A stretch of DNA of 64,000 nucleotides, taken from assembly GCF_010993965.1 (NCBI RefSeq), contig NZ_WIXM01000013.1, forward strand, positions 25,846-89,845. The letters are read 5' to 3'. This document shows positions 1 to 8,641 of this stretch, in pieces. Under the pieces are notes generated by a model that did no database searches, was not told the origin of the DNA, and saw only the letters and a list, made by a program, of their open reading frames with translations. Source of the DNA: Gracilibacillus sp. YIM 98692. GTDB lineage: Bacteria > Bacillota > Bacilli > Bacillales > Amphibacillaceae. Numbering within the stretch: position 1 is the first letter of the stretch; each line of letters opens with the position of its first letter. Position numbers and translations under genes: made by a program.

Positions 1-464
1 ATTTTTCAGAGATGAATGAAAATTTTAAAGCGTATAAAGTTGGTGTTCATAAACATATACCTGAAATAGAACAAATGTTATCTGAAACAGCAGATGAGCC
101 AATTCAGGTCACTTTCACTCCGCATATAGTGCCGATGACTAGAGGGATTTTGAGCACGATTTATGTGGACTTAAAAGACAAGAAATCTACCACAGAGTTA
201 GTAGAAACGTATAAAGCATTTTATCAAGAGCATCCATTTGTACGTGTGCGTGATGAAGGGGTTATACCTGCTACAAAAGAAGTTTATGGCAGCAATTATT
301 GTGATATTGGTTTATATGCAGATGAACGAACAGGCAAGTTGATTATTGTATCGGTTATCGATAATTTAGTTAAAGGTGCTTCTGGCCAGGCTATACAAAA
401 TATGAATTTGATGAACGGATGGAAAGAAACTACCGGCTTAAACCAATTACCTATATTTCCTTAA
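1..464 (+). CDS. argC: N-acetyl-gamma-glutamyl-phosphate reductase, C-terminal part (5' end outside window)
   Basis: The reading frame is open from the first base (codons before the internal ATG at 12 read F-S-E), so the gene starts upstream and this is only the last 150 or so residues. ArgC reduces N-acetylglutamyl phosphate to the semialdehyde with NADPH in arginine synthesis. Family features visible here are the HIVPMTRG segment, the YGSNYCDIG segment and the C-terminal [16 protein letters not shown] motif. It is followed after a few bases by argJ, argB and argD, the standard Bacillus argCJBD order, so it is clearly the first gene of that operon. Confidence 0.95.
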   Translation, partial: FSEMNENFKAYKVGVHKHIPEIEQMLSETADEPIQVTFTPHIVPMTRGILSTIYVDLKDKKSTTELVETYKAFYQEHPFVRVRDEGVIPATKEVYGSNYCDIGLYADERTGKLIIVSVIDNLVKGASGQAIQNMNLMNGWKETTGLNQLPIFP

Positions 465-479
465 GGAGTGAAACGGAAC

Positions 480-1718
480 ATGTTATCGTCACAAAACGAA
501 GACAGTCAAAAACATTTTACATTAATAGATAATGGCAATGTGGCCTCTGCAAAAGGCTTTAAAGCAGGCGGGCTGCATTGCGGTATTCGTAAGAAAAAAA
601 TAGATTTTGGATGGTTTTATTCAGATGTACCTGCCCAAGTAGCAGGTGTATATACAACAAATGTTTTCCAAGCAGCGCCATTAAAAGTGACTCAGGAAAG
701 TATTGCAACAGAAGAAGTTCTTCAGGCAGTTGTTGTCAACTCTGGTATTGCCAATGCATGTACTGGAGAGCAAGGACTGCAGGATGCTTATGATATGCGA
801 AAAATATTTGCGGAAACGATTGGTGTGAAGGAGCATTTAGCTGCCGTTGCTTCCACCGGCTTAATCGGAGAGCCTTTGCCAATGGATAAGATCCAATATG
901 GAATGGAGCAAATTCCAAATAAAGAGCATGATGGTGCAAATAAGTTTGAAACAGCTATCCTCACAACAGACACGAAAGAAAAAGGGATTGCAATAGAATT
1001 GGAAATTGACGGGCAAGTTGTCACCATTGGAGGTGCGGCAAAAGGTTCTGGAATGATCCATCCTAATATGGCAACAATGCTCGCGTTTATTACAACAGAT
1101 GCAAACATTCCATCTAAATATCTATCTGCTGCTTTAAAGGATATTACGAATAAATCCTTTAACATGATAACAGTGGATGGAGATACAAGTACAAATGACA
1201 TGGTACTTGTACTTGCGAATGGCGAAGCAGGAAATGAATCACTATCTCCGGAACATAAGGAATGGCAAAAATTCTATCAGGCACTTAAGTTTGTTAGTGA
1301 ATACTTAGCAAAAGAGATTGCTAGAGACGGTGAAGGTGCTAGTAAACTAGTAGAAGTTAATGTAAAAGGTGCCTTTACAGATGAATCGGCTCAAGCCATT
1401 GCGAAATCTATTATATCTTCTAATTTGGTGAAAACAGCTGTGCATGGTGCTGACGCCAACTGGGGACGTATTATTACAGCAATTGGATATAGCGGTGTTT
1501 CATTAGATCCTGATAGTGTCAGCATTTATTTGGGAGATATTTTAGTAGTGGAAAATGGTATTCCACACCCTTTTGATGAAGAGGAAGCAAAACAATACTT
1601 ATTACAAGATGAAATCAAAATATTAGCGCAACTAGGAGATGCGAATGGGAAAGCAACGGCTTGGGGTTGTGACCTTTCGTATGAATATGTAAGAATTAAT
1701 GCTTCTTATCGAACGTAA
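480..1718 (+). CDS. argJ: Bifunctional glutamate N-acetyltransferase / ornithine acetyltransferase ArgJ
   Basis: ArgJ transfers acetyl groups from N-acetylornithine to glutamate, and in bifunctional forms also uses acetyl-CoA, to feed the acetylated arginine pathway. The family is an autoprocessing Ntn-type hydrolase; the cleavage motif KGSGMIHPNMATML is present, with the nucleophilic Thr about residue 199. An in-frame GTG at 468 overlaps the AAGGAG ribosome binding site (463-468), so the ATG at 480, 11 bases after it, is taken as the start. The length of 412 residues is normal. The gene follows argC by a few bases and its stop overlaps the ribosome binding site of argB. Confidence 0.95.
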   Translation: MLSSQNEDSQKHFTLIDNGNVASAKGFKAGGLHCGIRKKKIDFGWFYSDVPAQVAGVYTTNVFQAAPLKVTQESIATEEVLQAVVVNSGIANACTGEQGLQDAYDMRKIFAETIGVKEHLAAVASTGLIGEPLPMDKIQYGMEQIPNKEHDGANKFETAILTTDTKEKGIAIELEIDGQVVTIGGAAKGSGMIHPNMATMLAFITTDANIPSKYLSAALKDITNKSFNMITVDGDTSTNDMVLVLANGEAGNESLSPEHKEWQKFYQALKFVSEYLAKEIARDGEGASKLVEVNVKGAFTDESAQAIAKSIISSNLVKTAVHGADANWGRIITAIGYSGVSLDPDSVSIYLGDILVVENGIPHPFDEEEAKQYLLQDEIKILAQLGDANGKATAWGCDLSYEYVRINASYRT

Positions 1719-1730
1719 GGAGGAAGTCAC

Positions 1731-2534
1731 TTGAATTATGTAGTCATTAAATGTGGAGGCAGTGTCTTTGAACAACTGCCCCCATCTTTTTATCAAAATA
1801 TAGTGGATATTCAAAAGCAAGGGGAATGGCAGCCAATTATTGTACACGGGGGCGGCCCGCTTATTTCCCAGTTATTAGAGCAAGTAAACGTTCAGACAAC
1901 CTTTGTAAATGGTTTGCGCGTAACGACGAATGAAGTATTAGATGTAGTCGAGATGGCCTTAAGTGGAGCAATGAACAAACAAATAGTCCGCCATATCACA
2001 CAATCAGATGGAGCGGCATTCGGGGTCAGTGGCATTGATGGCAAGTTGTTAGAAGCAGTTCCTGTAGAGGATAGCGACAAGTTAGGTTTTGTTGGTGACG
2101 TCAAAAAAGTAAACACGGATATTATTACTTCTATCGCTGAACAAGGGTCTGTGCCTGTTATTTCCCCAATTGGGATAGATGCAAAAGGACAAAGGTATAA
2201 TATTAATGCAGATATGGCTGCTTCAGCTGTGGCACAAGCATTAGAAGCAAAGCTATGCTTTATTAGTGATATTCCTGGTATTTACCAAGAAAGAGACGGC
2301 AAAAAAGAGGTTTATCATCAATTGAACGAAGAACGTATTCAGCAGTTAATGGATGAGGAAGTCATTTTCGGTGGGATGATACCGAAAGTTCAATCCGCCT
2401 TGCATGCCTTGCATCAAAATGTATTAGAAGTTTCGATCGTGAATGGTACCGATGAGAACGGGTTATGGCATTTCATGCAAGGAAAAGAAGTGGGAACAAG
2501 AATTACTTTAGATAAGGAGATGCCAAATGTCTGA
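1731..2534 (+). CDS. argB: Acetylglutamate kinase
   Basis: ArgB phosphorylates N-acetylglutamate, the second step of arginine synthesis. The amino acid kinase fold is evident from the N-terminal VIKCGGS nucleotide loop, the IIVHGGGPLIS glycine motif and the NINADMAASAVA segment near residue 165. The start is a TTG at 1731, supported by AAGGAGG at 1717-1723 seven bases before it. At 267 residues it is a full-length enzyme. Its 3' end overlaps argD by 8 bases, which suggests translational coupling. Confidence 0.95.
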   Translation: MNYVVIKCGGSVFEQLPPSFYQNIVDIQKQGEWQPIIVHGGGPLISQLLEQVNVQTTFVNGLRVTTNEVLDVVEMALSGAMNKQIVRHITQSDGAAFGVSGIDGKLLEAVPVEDSDKLGFVGDVKKVNTDIITSIAEQGSVPVISPIGIDAKGQRYNINADMAASAVAQALEAKLCFISDIPGIYQERDGKKEVYHQLNEERIQQLMDEEVIFGGMIPKVQSALHALHQNVLEVSIVNGTDENGLWHFMQGKEVGTRITLDKEMPNV

Positions 2535-3699
2535 ATTACAGTACTCTCAAAAAGTTAATCCAATTATGGCAACATATGGTCGGTTTCCTATTGCTCTTGT
2601 AGAAGGGAAAGGAAGCTATGTATGGGATGATAAAGGAACTAAATACTTAGATTACTCATCAGGACTTGCGACATGTAATCTTGGGCATGTACCAGATGTC
2701 GTAAAAAATGCCATGGATCAACAGTTAAGCAAGCTGTGGCATTGCTCTAATTTATATCATATCCCTTCTCAGGAAAAATTGGCACAGGTATTAGTGGAAA
2801 ATAGTTGTGGAGATCAAGTTTTCTTTTGTAATAGTGGGGCAGAAGCAAATGAAGCTGCTATTAAGATTGCTAGAAAATATTCTCAACAGGGAGATCCGAC
2901 GATTGTTTCCTTTCAAAATTCTTTCCACGGAAGAACGATGGCGACACTTTCAGCAACAGGGCAAGAGAAAATTCAACAAGGGTTTGCTCCATTAACACCT
3001 GGTTTTGAGTATCTGTCATATAATAATGTGGATGATCTAAATAAATTAAAAGAAATCAAGCCGTGTGCAGTCATTTTAGAGGTCGTGCAAGGAGAAGGCG
3101 GTGTGATTCCTGCAGATCCTCAATGGTTAAAAATGCTGGATCAAGTGTGTAAAGAGCACGATATTTTATTAATGATCGATGAAATACAAACAGGAATGGG
3201 GAGAACAGGAAGCTTATTTGCTTATCAAGATTATGACCTAGAACCAGATGTGATTAGTGTTGCTAAAGGTTTAGGTTCAGGTATCCCTATTGGTGCAATT
3301 ATTGCTAAAGAGCATGTTGCTAAACATTTTTCAGCAGGAACACATGGGAGTACTTTCGGTGGTAACCCAATTGCTACAACAGCAGGACTAGCTACTGTGC
3401 AACATTTAGTAGAATCTAATGTTTTAGACGAAGCTCAAAGCCTCTCTTCCTATTTATGGAATGAATTGAAACAATTAGCAGAAGGAGATAATAGTATTCA
3501 GTCCGTAAGGGGAAAAGGGATGTTGATTGGTTTACAAGTAAATGAACCGGCGATTGATATTGTTCATAAAGCAAGAGAAGAACATCAACTGCTTCTTGTA
3601 GTAGCTGGTCCAAATGTGGTTCGGGTTCTTCCGCCATTAACAACCAATCAAGAAGAAGCCGATCAATTTTTAGAAATAATGAAAAAAATATTTGCTTAA
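2527..3699 (+). CDS. argD: Acetylornithine aminotransferase
   Basis: ArgD is a PLP-dependent class III aminotransferase that converts N-acetylglutamate semialdehyde to N-acetylornithine. Seen in the sequence are the NSGAEANEAAIKIAR segment, the LLMIDEIQTGMGRTG stretch carrying the PLP-binding Asp, and the SVAKGLGSG Schiff-base Lys at about residue 247. The ATG at 2527 lies inside the end of argB, with a GGAGA-type ribosome binding site just before it. The operon ends here in this window; carA/carB and argF, which often follow in Bacillus, are not next. Confidence 0.94.
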   Translation: MSELQYSQKVNPIMATYGRFPIALVEGKGSYVWDDKGTKYLDYSSGLATCNLGHVPDVVKNAMDQQLSKLWHCSNLYHIPSQEKLAQVLVENSCGDQVFFCNSGAEANEAAIKIARKYSQQGDPTIVSFQNSFHGRTMATLSATGQEKIQQGFAPLTPGFEYLSYNNVDDLNKLKEIKPCAVILEVVQGEGGVIPADPQWLKMLDQVCKEHDILLMIDEIQTGMGRTGSLFAYQDYDLEPDVISVAKGLGSGIPIGAIIAKEHVAKHFSAGTHGSTFGGNPIATTAGLATVQHLVESNVLDEAQSLSSYLWNELKQLAEGDNSIQSVRGKGMLIGLQVNEPAIDIVHKAREEHQLLLVVAGPNVVRVLPPLTTNQEEADQFLEIMKKIFA

Positions 3700-3786
3700 G
3701 AAAAAATTTTTAGCGGAATACTTGATAATCTTTCTTAACATGATAAAGTATTATAGGAATGATACAAGTAGTAAAGAGGGATTAAG

Positions 3787-4686
3787 ATGAGAAGCTATAT
3801 AAAAGAAAAAGTCGATGCATTTCGCTATGAAAATAAAAATCGTGCGAGACTATTAATAAATTGCGCCGACCAACCTGGTATCGTGGCAGCTGTTTCGCAA
3901 TTTTTATATGAGCATGATGCCAATATTATTGAGTCGAACCAATATTCTACAGATCCTGAGGGTGGAGAATTCTTTATCCGTGTAGAATTCGAACTTCCAG
4001 GATTAAAGGACAAAGTAGAAAAATTAGAGTCAGACTTCCAAGAAATACGTGAGCAATTTGGTATGCAAGCCACTTTTAAATATGTGGACCAAATTAAAAA
4101 GATGGCTATTTTTGTATCAAAAGAGCCACATTGTTTATTGGAATTATTGTGGGAATGGCAAAGTGGTGATTTGTTGGCAGATATAAGCATGGTAATTAGT
4201 AACCATGAGACTTCCCGAGAAATGGTGGAGTCCCTAGGTATTCCATATTATTATATTCCGGCTAACAAGGATATTCGTAAGGAAGTAGAAGAAAAGCAAA
4301 TCCAGCTGTTAAAAGAACATGGTATTGACATTATTGTACTAGCCAGATATATGCAAATTTTAACACCACATTTTGTAGAAACCTTTAAAAATCAAATCAT
4401 TAATATACATCATTCTTTCTTACCTGCTTTTATTGGCGCAAAACCTTATGAGCGTGCTTATAATAGAGGGGTGAAATTAATTGGGGCAACATCTCACTAT
4501 GTTACCAATGATTTAGATGAAGGGCCAATCATCGAGCAGGATATAAGCCGTGTAGATCACAGAGATAATGCGGAAGCGATGAAGAAAATTGGTCAATCCG
4601 TAGAACGGAGTGTATTATCTCGTGCTGTAAAATGGCATTTAGAAGATCGGATTATTGTATATGGCAATAAGACTATTGTATTTTAA
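3787..4686 (+). CDS. purU: Formyltetrahydrofolate deformylase
   Basis: PurU hydrolyses 10-formyl-THF to formate and THF, balancing one-carbon pools and supplying formate for purine synthesis. An N-terminal ACT domain (about residues 19-95, beginning RARLLINCADQPGIVAAV) is followed by a formyltransferase domain (about 103-290) with the INIHHSFLPAFIGAKPY motif and the HYVTNDLDEGPIIEQ loop that carries the catalytic Asp. The 299-residue length is typical. It sits 87 bases after argD and could be a separate unit. Its TAA stop is the first part of a repeat unit. Confidence 0.95.
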   Translation: MRSYIKEKVDAFRYENKNRARLLINCADQPGIVAAVSQFLYEHDANIIESNQYSTDPEGGEFFIRVEFELPGLKDKVEKLESDFQEIREQFGMQATFKYVDQIKKMAIFVSKEPHCLLELLWEWQSGDLLADISMVISNHETSREMVESLGIPYYYIPANKDIRKEVEEKQIQLLKEHGIDIIVLARYMQILTPHFVETFKNQIINIHHSFLPAFIGAKPYERAYNRGVKLIGATSHYVTNDLDEGPIIEQDISRVDHRDNAEAMKKIGQSVERSVLSRAVKWHLEDRIIVYGNKTIVF

Positions 4687-4801
4687 AGAAAACTCGGTGA
4701 CTGCCGAGCCTTTAGGCGACAGCAGAGCCGTAGTTGCACTTATACTTCATTCCTAAACCTGGCTTCTACGCCGACTTTCTTCTCCGCTGCCAGGTTACAC
4801 G
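4685..4801 (+). repeat. Interspersed repeat family 1, unit 1 of a tandem pair
   Basis: This unit starts AAAGAAAACTCGGTGA and ends with GCCAGGTTACACG. It is followed 12 bases later by a second, diverged unit in the same orientation. Inside it CCTGGC and GCCAGG can pair as a hairpin. A related truncated copy lies reversed at 8456-8514. Its purU-side end overlaps the purU stop codon. The function is unknown. Confidence 0.75.
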
Positions 4802-4813
4802 TTCTTAACGTGT

Positions 4814-4921
4814 AAAGAAAACTCGGTGATTGCTGAGTGCTTGGCGAAGTTAAAGACGTAGTGGCCCTTATCTATTTTTCTAATCGTGGTACTACGTCGA
4901 ATTCACTTCATCTGTAACACG
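4814..4921 (+). repeat. Interspersed repeat family 1, unit 2 of a tandem pair
   Basis: This unit shares the start AAAGAAAACTCGGTGA and the end GTAACACG with unit 1, but the middle is different and carries GACGTAGT...ACTACGTC inverted arms. A clear reverse-orientation relative of this unit lies at 45545-45648, matching along the GGCGAAGTTAAAGACGTAGT arm and the AATTC-ACTTCA part. This shows that the element is dispersed in the genome. Confidence 0.75.
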
Positions 4922-4948
4922 AAATAAATTCTAATAAGGTAAATGAGA

Positions 4949-4977
4949 CACTCAAGTTTTAACTTGGGTGCTTTTTT
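4949..4977 (+). terminator. Rho-independent terminator, probably of purU
   Basis: A 10-bp stem CACTCAAGTT/AACTTGGGTG, with one G-T pair and a two-base loop, is followed by a run of T. It lies after the two repeat units downstream of purU. Confidence 0.75.
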
Positions 4978-4998
4978 ATTTCTCGGGAAATAATAGAG

Positions 4999-5053
4999 TA
5001 ATAAAAGAAGTAGAAGTGGGGCTTTTCATCCCCTACATCTACTTCTTTTATTA
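4999..5053. other. Long perfect hairpin upstream of the YiiX-like gene
   Basis: A 16-bp perfect stem (4999-5014 with 5038-5053, sequence TAATAAAAGAAGTAGA and its complement) encloses a further GGGG/CCCC pairing. There is no T run on either side, so it is not a clear terminator. Nothing else was recognised in the 100 bases up to the gene at 5160 apart from its ribosome binding site. Confidence 0.6.
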
Positions 5054-5159
5054 TTCTAAGTCTTGAAGTGGGGGGCTTACGGACGATTGTTCACCGTGAT
5101 AAATTTTTGGGTTACCTGACCCCATCTTACCGCATAGGATGAGGTGAGGTGATCTCATA

Positions 5160-5909
5160 ATGATGCGTTTTTTTGAAGTGGTACGGGACGGGCGAAGTGT
5201 TCATATCAATCCTTCATATCCGTTACGTTTCTATCAAATTCATATGGATAACTATTTCCTGGGAATACAGAATGGTGGACCAACAACTATTACATTTTAT
5301 GACAGAGGCTCTTTTTCATCTCTCACTTTAATAGGAGCAATGGCAGGTTCAAAAAGGATAGAAGAAACTTATACATTACATCCCAATACTGCAATAAGAG
5401 AGCGTAACTTTCAACCAGGAGATATTTTAGTAGCAAGTGATAATGTTAAATCAGAGATGACAGGATATATGGGGCATTCTGCTATTGTGGTAGATGATGA
5501 GACATTAGTTGAATCACCTGGAAGGTATCCAGCGATCGTAAAGTCAACGATCCAACAATTCTTAGATAAACACCCAGAACATGCTCAGTTTAGACCGAAA
5601 GACCATGAGATAGGAGTTGACGCTGCTGCCTATGCTTTAGACTATTACAACAGCTATAAGAAAAACTTAGAGGAAGGCATTAATGAGCCTATTTTTTCAT
5701 TTGATTTGTCACAGTCACTAGACGATCCTTGGGAAAAAGTATATTGCTCTAAGCTAGTATGGTTAAGCTACCATTATGGAGCAAATTATACGTTTGAAAA
5801 CGACTACCTGTGGTTTTCGCCAGAAGATCTTTACACACAGTTAAAAGATAATCCGGATTTTGAGCAAGTTTACAAACATCCTAATGTTAAATTTATTATT
5901 AACACATAA
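5160..5909 (+). CDS. YiiX/YebB-like permuted NlpC/P60 family cysteine hydrolase
   Basis: The protein fits the permuted papain-fold (YiiX/YaeF, DUF830-like) group of NlpC/P60 hydrolases. In these the His-containing strand (GDILVASDN...GHSAIVV, His about 106) comes before the catalytic Cys (VYCSKLVW, Cys about 196). Members act on amide or lipid-amide bonds, but the substrate of this one cannot be read from sequence. There is no signal peptide or membrane helix. GAGGTGAGGTGAT precedes tandem ATGs at 5160 and 5163, and either could start. It is a single-gene unit between a hairpin upstream and a terminator at 5927. Confidence 0.75.
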   Translation: MMRFFEVVRDGRSVHINPSYPLRFYQIHMDNYFLGIQNGGPTTITFYDRGSFSSLTLIGAMAGSKRIEETYTLHPNTAIRERNFQPGDILVASDNVKSEMTGYMGHSAIVVDDETLVESPGRYPAIVKSTIQQFLDKHPEHAQFRPKDHEIGVDAAAYALDYYNSYKKNLEEGINEPIFSFDLSQSLDDPWEKVYCSKLVWLSYHYGANYTFENDYLWFSPEDLYTQLKDNPDFEQVYKHPNVKFIINT

Positions 5910-5926
5910 TACAGCAGAGCAAATTG

Positions 5927-5959
5927 TACAGTGGGATAAGTACTCACTGTATTTTTTTT
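5927..5959 (+). terminator. Rho-independent terminator of the YiiX-like gene
   Basis: Stem TACAGTG/CACTGTA with an 11-base loop is followed by eight T residues directly after the stop region. Confidence 0.7.
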
Positions 5960-5979
5960 ATAAAATTATGCTTTTTATA

Positions 5980-6008
5980 TTGAATGTACGTACGAATTAT
6001 ATTATTAT
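5980..6008 (+). promoter_or_regulatory. Sigma-A promoter of araD
   Basis: TTGAAT (5980-5985), 17-base spacer and TATTAT (6003-6008). An AraR box lies within the spacer, so bound repressor would block RNA polymerase. Confidence 0.75.
5982..5997. promoter_or_regulatory. AraR operator (ara box) 1 of araD
   Basis: GAATGTACGTACGAAT matches the B. subtilis type ara box built on a central TACGTA palindrome. It pairs with a second box whose centre is 43 bases downstream. Confidence 0.8.
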
Positions 6009-6023
6009 AAGAGTAAATCTTCA

Positions 6024-6039
6024 CACACATACGTACAAG
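6024..6039. promoter_or_regulatory. AraR operator (ara box) 2 of araD
   Basis: ACACATACGTACAAGG carries the TACGTA core. The distance to box 1 is about four helical turns, as in cooperative AraR pairs. Confidence 0.75.
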
Positions 6040-6075
6040 GATAGAGGGAAATAGAAGAAAGAAAGGTGGATATAA

Positions 6076-6771
6076 ATGCTGGAAAGGTTGAAACAGCAAG
6101 TGTTAGAAGCAAATCTTGATTTACCTAAACACGACTTAGTAACGTTTACTTGGGGTAATGTAAGCGGTTTCGATAGAGATTCAGGATTGATGGTTATTAA
6201 ACCAAGTGGTGTGCCGTATGAAGATCTAAAAGCAGAAGATCTGGTTGTGTTGGACTTAGATGGAAATATTGTAGAAGGTGATTTAAAGCCTTCATCAGAC
6301 ACGCCGACCCATCGATTGTTATATCAAAAGTTCCCAGGAATTGGCGGTATTGTACACACTCATTCACCATGGGCTACGAGTTGGGCTCAAGCAGGAAAAG
6401 GTATTCCTGCGCTTGGAACAACACAGGCTGATTATTTTTATGGAACAATTCCTTGTACTAGAAGGATGACAGAGGAAGAAGTAGCTGGCGAATACGAATG
6501 GGAAACAGGAAATGTGATTGCCGAAACGTTTCAAGACATCGACCCATTACAAATTCCAAGTGTGCTGGTGCATAGCCATGCACCATTTAATTGGGGGAAA
6601 GATCCGCAAGAGGCACTGCATAATGCGGTCGTATTAGAGGAAGTAGCTAAAATGGCTTTACACACTTATCAATTAAATCCAGATGTGGGATCGATGGATC
6701 AATATTTATTGGATAAGCATTATCTAAGAAAGCATGGTGCAAATGCTTATTATGGACAAGATAAAAACTAA
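6076..6771 (+). CDS. araD: L-ribulose-5-phosphate 4-epimerase
   Basis: AraD converts L-ribulose 5-phosphate to D-xylulose 5-phosphate, the last dedicated step of arabinose breakdown. It is a class II aldolase fold; the zinc ligands are visible in [11 protein letters not shown] (His 94 and 96) and VLVHSHAPF (His 166/168), and the N-terminal [11 protein letters not shown] phosphate loop is present. At 231 residues it is full length. GAAAGGTGG at 6061 supports the ATG at 6076. It is the first gene of an araD-araA unit, and no ribulokinase gene (araB) follows as it would in a typical araABD operon. Confidence 0.95.
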   Translation: MLERLKQQVLEANLDLPKHDLVTFTWGNVSGFDRDSGLMVIKPSGVPYEDLKAEDLVVLDLDGNIVEGDLKPSSDTPTHRLLYQKFPGIGGIVHTHSPWATSWAQAGKGIPALGTTQADYFYGTIPCTRRMTEEEVAGEYEWETGNVIAETFQDIDPLQIPSVLVHSHAPFNWGKDPQEALHNAVVLEEVAKMALHTYQLNPDVGSMDQYLLDKHYLRKHGANAYYGQDKN

Positions 6772-6891
6772 GCAATTTTTTATATCAAATTATGCGGTTA
6801 ATGGCTGGTGATATTTTACTCGTATTCTATCGCTGTCTAATCGATTAGTGATCTAGTTTATCAATCTATAGAACAATGAGGAGGAGAAAGT

Positions 6892-8376
6892 ATGTTAGAA
6901 ATTAGACCATATACGTTTTGGTTTGTAACAGGAAGTCAACATTTGTATGGAGAAGAGACATTAAAGGAAGTAGAAGATAATTCGCGTGGAGTAGTAAAAG
7001 GACTGAACGCTGAAGGTCATCTGCCTTTTTCAGTAGAATTTAAAGAAGTACTAACAACTGCTGATGATATTCACCAATTAGTATTAAAAGCAAATGCAGA
7101 TGAAAATTGTGCAGGTATTATTACATGGATGCATACTTTTTCACCTGCAAAAATGTGGATTGCTGGATTAAAAGCCTTACAGAAACCTTTATTGCATTTG
7201 CATACACAATATAACCGTGATATTCCATGGGATAGCATTGATATGGACTTTATGAATTTAAATCAAGCAGCTCATGGTGATCGTGAATATGGATTTATTG
7301 GAACGAGAATGGATGTTTCCAGGAAAGTTGTAGTCGGACATTGGCAAAGTAAAGAAGTAACAAGGAAAGTAGCCGATTGGATGAAAACAGCGGTAGCAGT
7401 AGCTGAAGGTTCTAATATCCGTGTTGCTCGTTTTGGTGATAACATGCGTAATGTTGCTGTTACGGATGGTGATAAAATTGAAGCACAAATTAAGTTTGGT
7501 TGGACAGTAGATTACTTTGGCATTGGTGATCTAGTGGAAGAAATGGACAAGGTAACGGAAGAGGAATTAAATGCACTTTATCAAGAATATGAAGAGTTAT
7601 ATGATTTGCCGGAAGAAGCTGGGCAACCTGGTCCTGTAAGAGATTCTATTTTAGAGCAAGGGAAGATTGAGCTAGGGCTGAAGGCTTTCTTATCGAAGGG
7701 AAATTACACAGCATTTACGACAAATTTTGAGGATTTACATGGTATGAAGCAACTGCCTGGTCTAGCCGCGCAACGTTTAATGGCAGAAGGATACGGCTTT
7801 GCTGGTGAAGGGGACTGGCGTACAGCTGCACTATTACGCTTTATGAAGATTATTTCAAATAATCAAGGTACATCGTTTATGGAAGATTATACGTATCACT
7901 TAGAGCCAGGAAATGAAATGGTACTTGGTTCACACATGCTTGAGATATGTCCAACGGTAAAGGCAACAAAACCGAAAATTGTTGTACACCCATTAGGAAT
8001 TGGCGGGAAAGAAGACCCAGCCCGTCTTGTGTTCGACGGTAGAGGCGGAGATGCAGTAAATGCTTCTCTTGTTGAGATGGGAGGGCGTTACCGCCTAGTA
8101 ATTAATGAGGTAAAAGCAGAGCAACCAGAAATAGAAACACCAAACCTTCCTGTTGCAAAGGTGCTATGGAAGCCGCAGCCATCTTTAAGTGAAGCAACAG
8201 AGGCTTGGATTTATGCAGGTGGTGCACATCATACCGTATTCTCTTTTGATGTAACGACAGAGCAGCTATATGATTTTGCTAATATGGCTAAGATCGAATG
8301 TGTGGTTATCGATGAAGATACGAAATTACGTCAATTTAGAAATGAATTAAAATGGAATGAAGCCATTTACCGTTAA
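6892..8376 (+). CDS. araA: L-arabinose isomerase
   Basis: AraA is a Mn-dependent ketol isomerase turning L-arabinose into L-ribulose in the cytoplasm. Seen are the N-terminal FVTGSQHLYGEETLKEV, the GIITWMHTFSPAKMW active-site stretch and the C-terminal WIYAGGAHHTVFS segment with a metal His. The length of 494 is standard. The ATG at 6892 has an AGGAGGAG site. The gene follows araD by 120 bases without an obvious terminator, so the two are probably co-transcribed from the AraR-controlled promoter; it ends at a strong terminator at 8388. Confidence 0.96.
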   Translation: MLEIRPYTFWFVTGSQHLYGEETLKEVEDNSRGVVKGLNAEGHLPFSVEFKEVLTTADDIHQLVLKANADENCAGIITWMHTFSPAKMWIAGLKALQKPLLHLHTQYNRDIPWDSIDMDFMNLNQAAHGDREYGFIGTRMDVSRKVVVGHWQSKEVTRKVADWMKTAVAVAEGSNIRVARFGDNMRNVAVTDGDKIEAQIKFGWTVDYFGIGDLVEEMDKVTEEELNALYQEYEELYDLPEEAGQPGPVRDSILEQGKIELGLKAFLSKGNYTAFTTNFEDLHGMKQLPGLAAQRLMAEGYGFAGEGDWRTAALLRFMKIISNNQGTSFMEDYTYHLEPGNEMVLGSHMLEICPTVKATKPKIVVHPLGIGGKEDPARLVFDGRGGDAVNASLVEMGGRYRLVINEVKAEQPEIETPNLPVAKVLWKPQPSLSEATEAWIYAGGAHHTVFSFDVTTEQLYDFANMAKIECVVIDEDTKLRQFRNELKWNEAIYR

Positions 8377-8387
8377 ACTACAACTGA

Positions 8388-8426
8388 GCAGAGATTTACC
8401 TTTGTAAATCTCTGCATTATTTTTTA
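8388..8426 (+). terminator. Rho-independent terminator of araDA
   Basis: A perfect 12-bp stem GCAGAGATTTAC/GTAAATCTCTGC with a 4-base loop is followed by ATTATTTTTT. Confidence 0.85.
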
Positions 8427-8455
8427 CACTTAGAAAAGGTATAGAATTTTATAAG

Positions 8456-8514
8456 GGCAACTAAGGCTATTGCTGTCGCCAAAGGCTCGTTTATCAACGA
8501 GTTTTTCTTTAAGG
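8456..8514 (-). repeat. Interspersed repeat family 1, truncated copy
   Basis: Read on the minus strand this gives AAAGAAAAACTCG...CGAGCCTTTGGCGACAGCA-TAGCC-TAGTTGC, closely matching the first half of the unit at 4685. It lies between the araA terminator and araR1. Confidence 0.65.
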
Positions 8515-8641
8515 AGCATAAACTATATAAGTAATAAAGAAATACACTTCGAACCTTGACAGTGGTTGTTTATGCTATATGCTTATAATTAGGAAACATA
8601 TTGCTTAGAATACTAACTGGCTTTTTACTGGGGTGTAATAG

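Noticed and set aside
5860..6054. 64-codon ORF across the end of the YiiX-like gene and the araD promoter
   Set aside because: It runs through a terminator, a promoter and two AraR boxes and has no protein-like composition.
8556..8589. TTGACA...TATAAT as promoter of the first araR
   Set aside because: The spacing is 22 bases, outside the usual 16-18, and no better -10 element is present at the proper distance.
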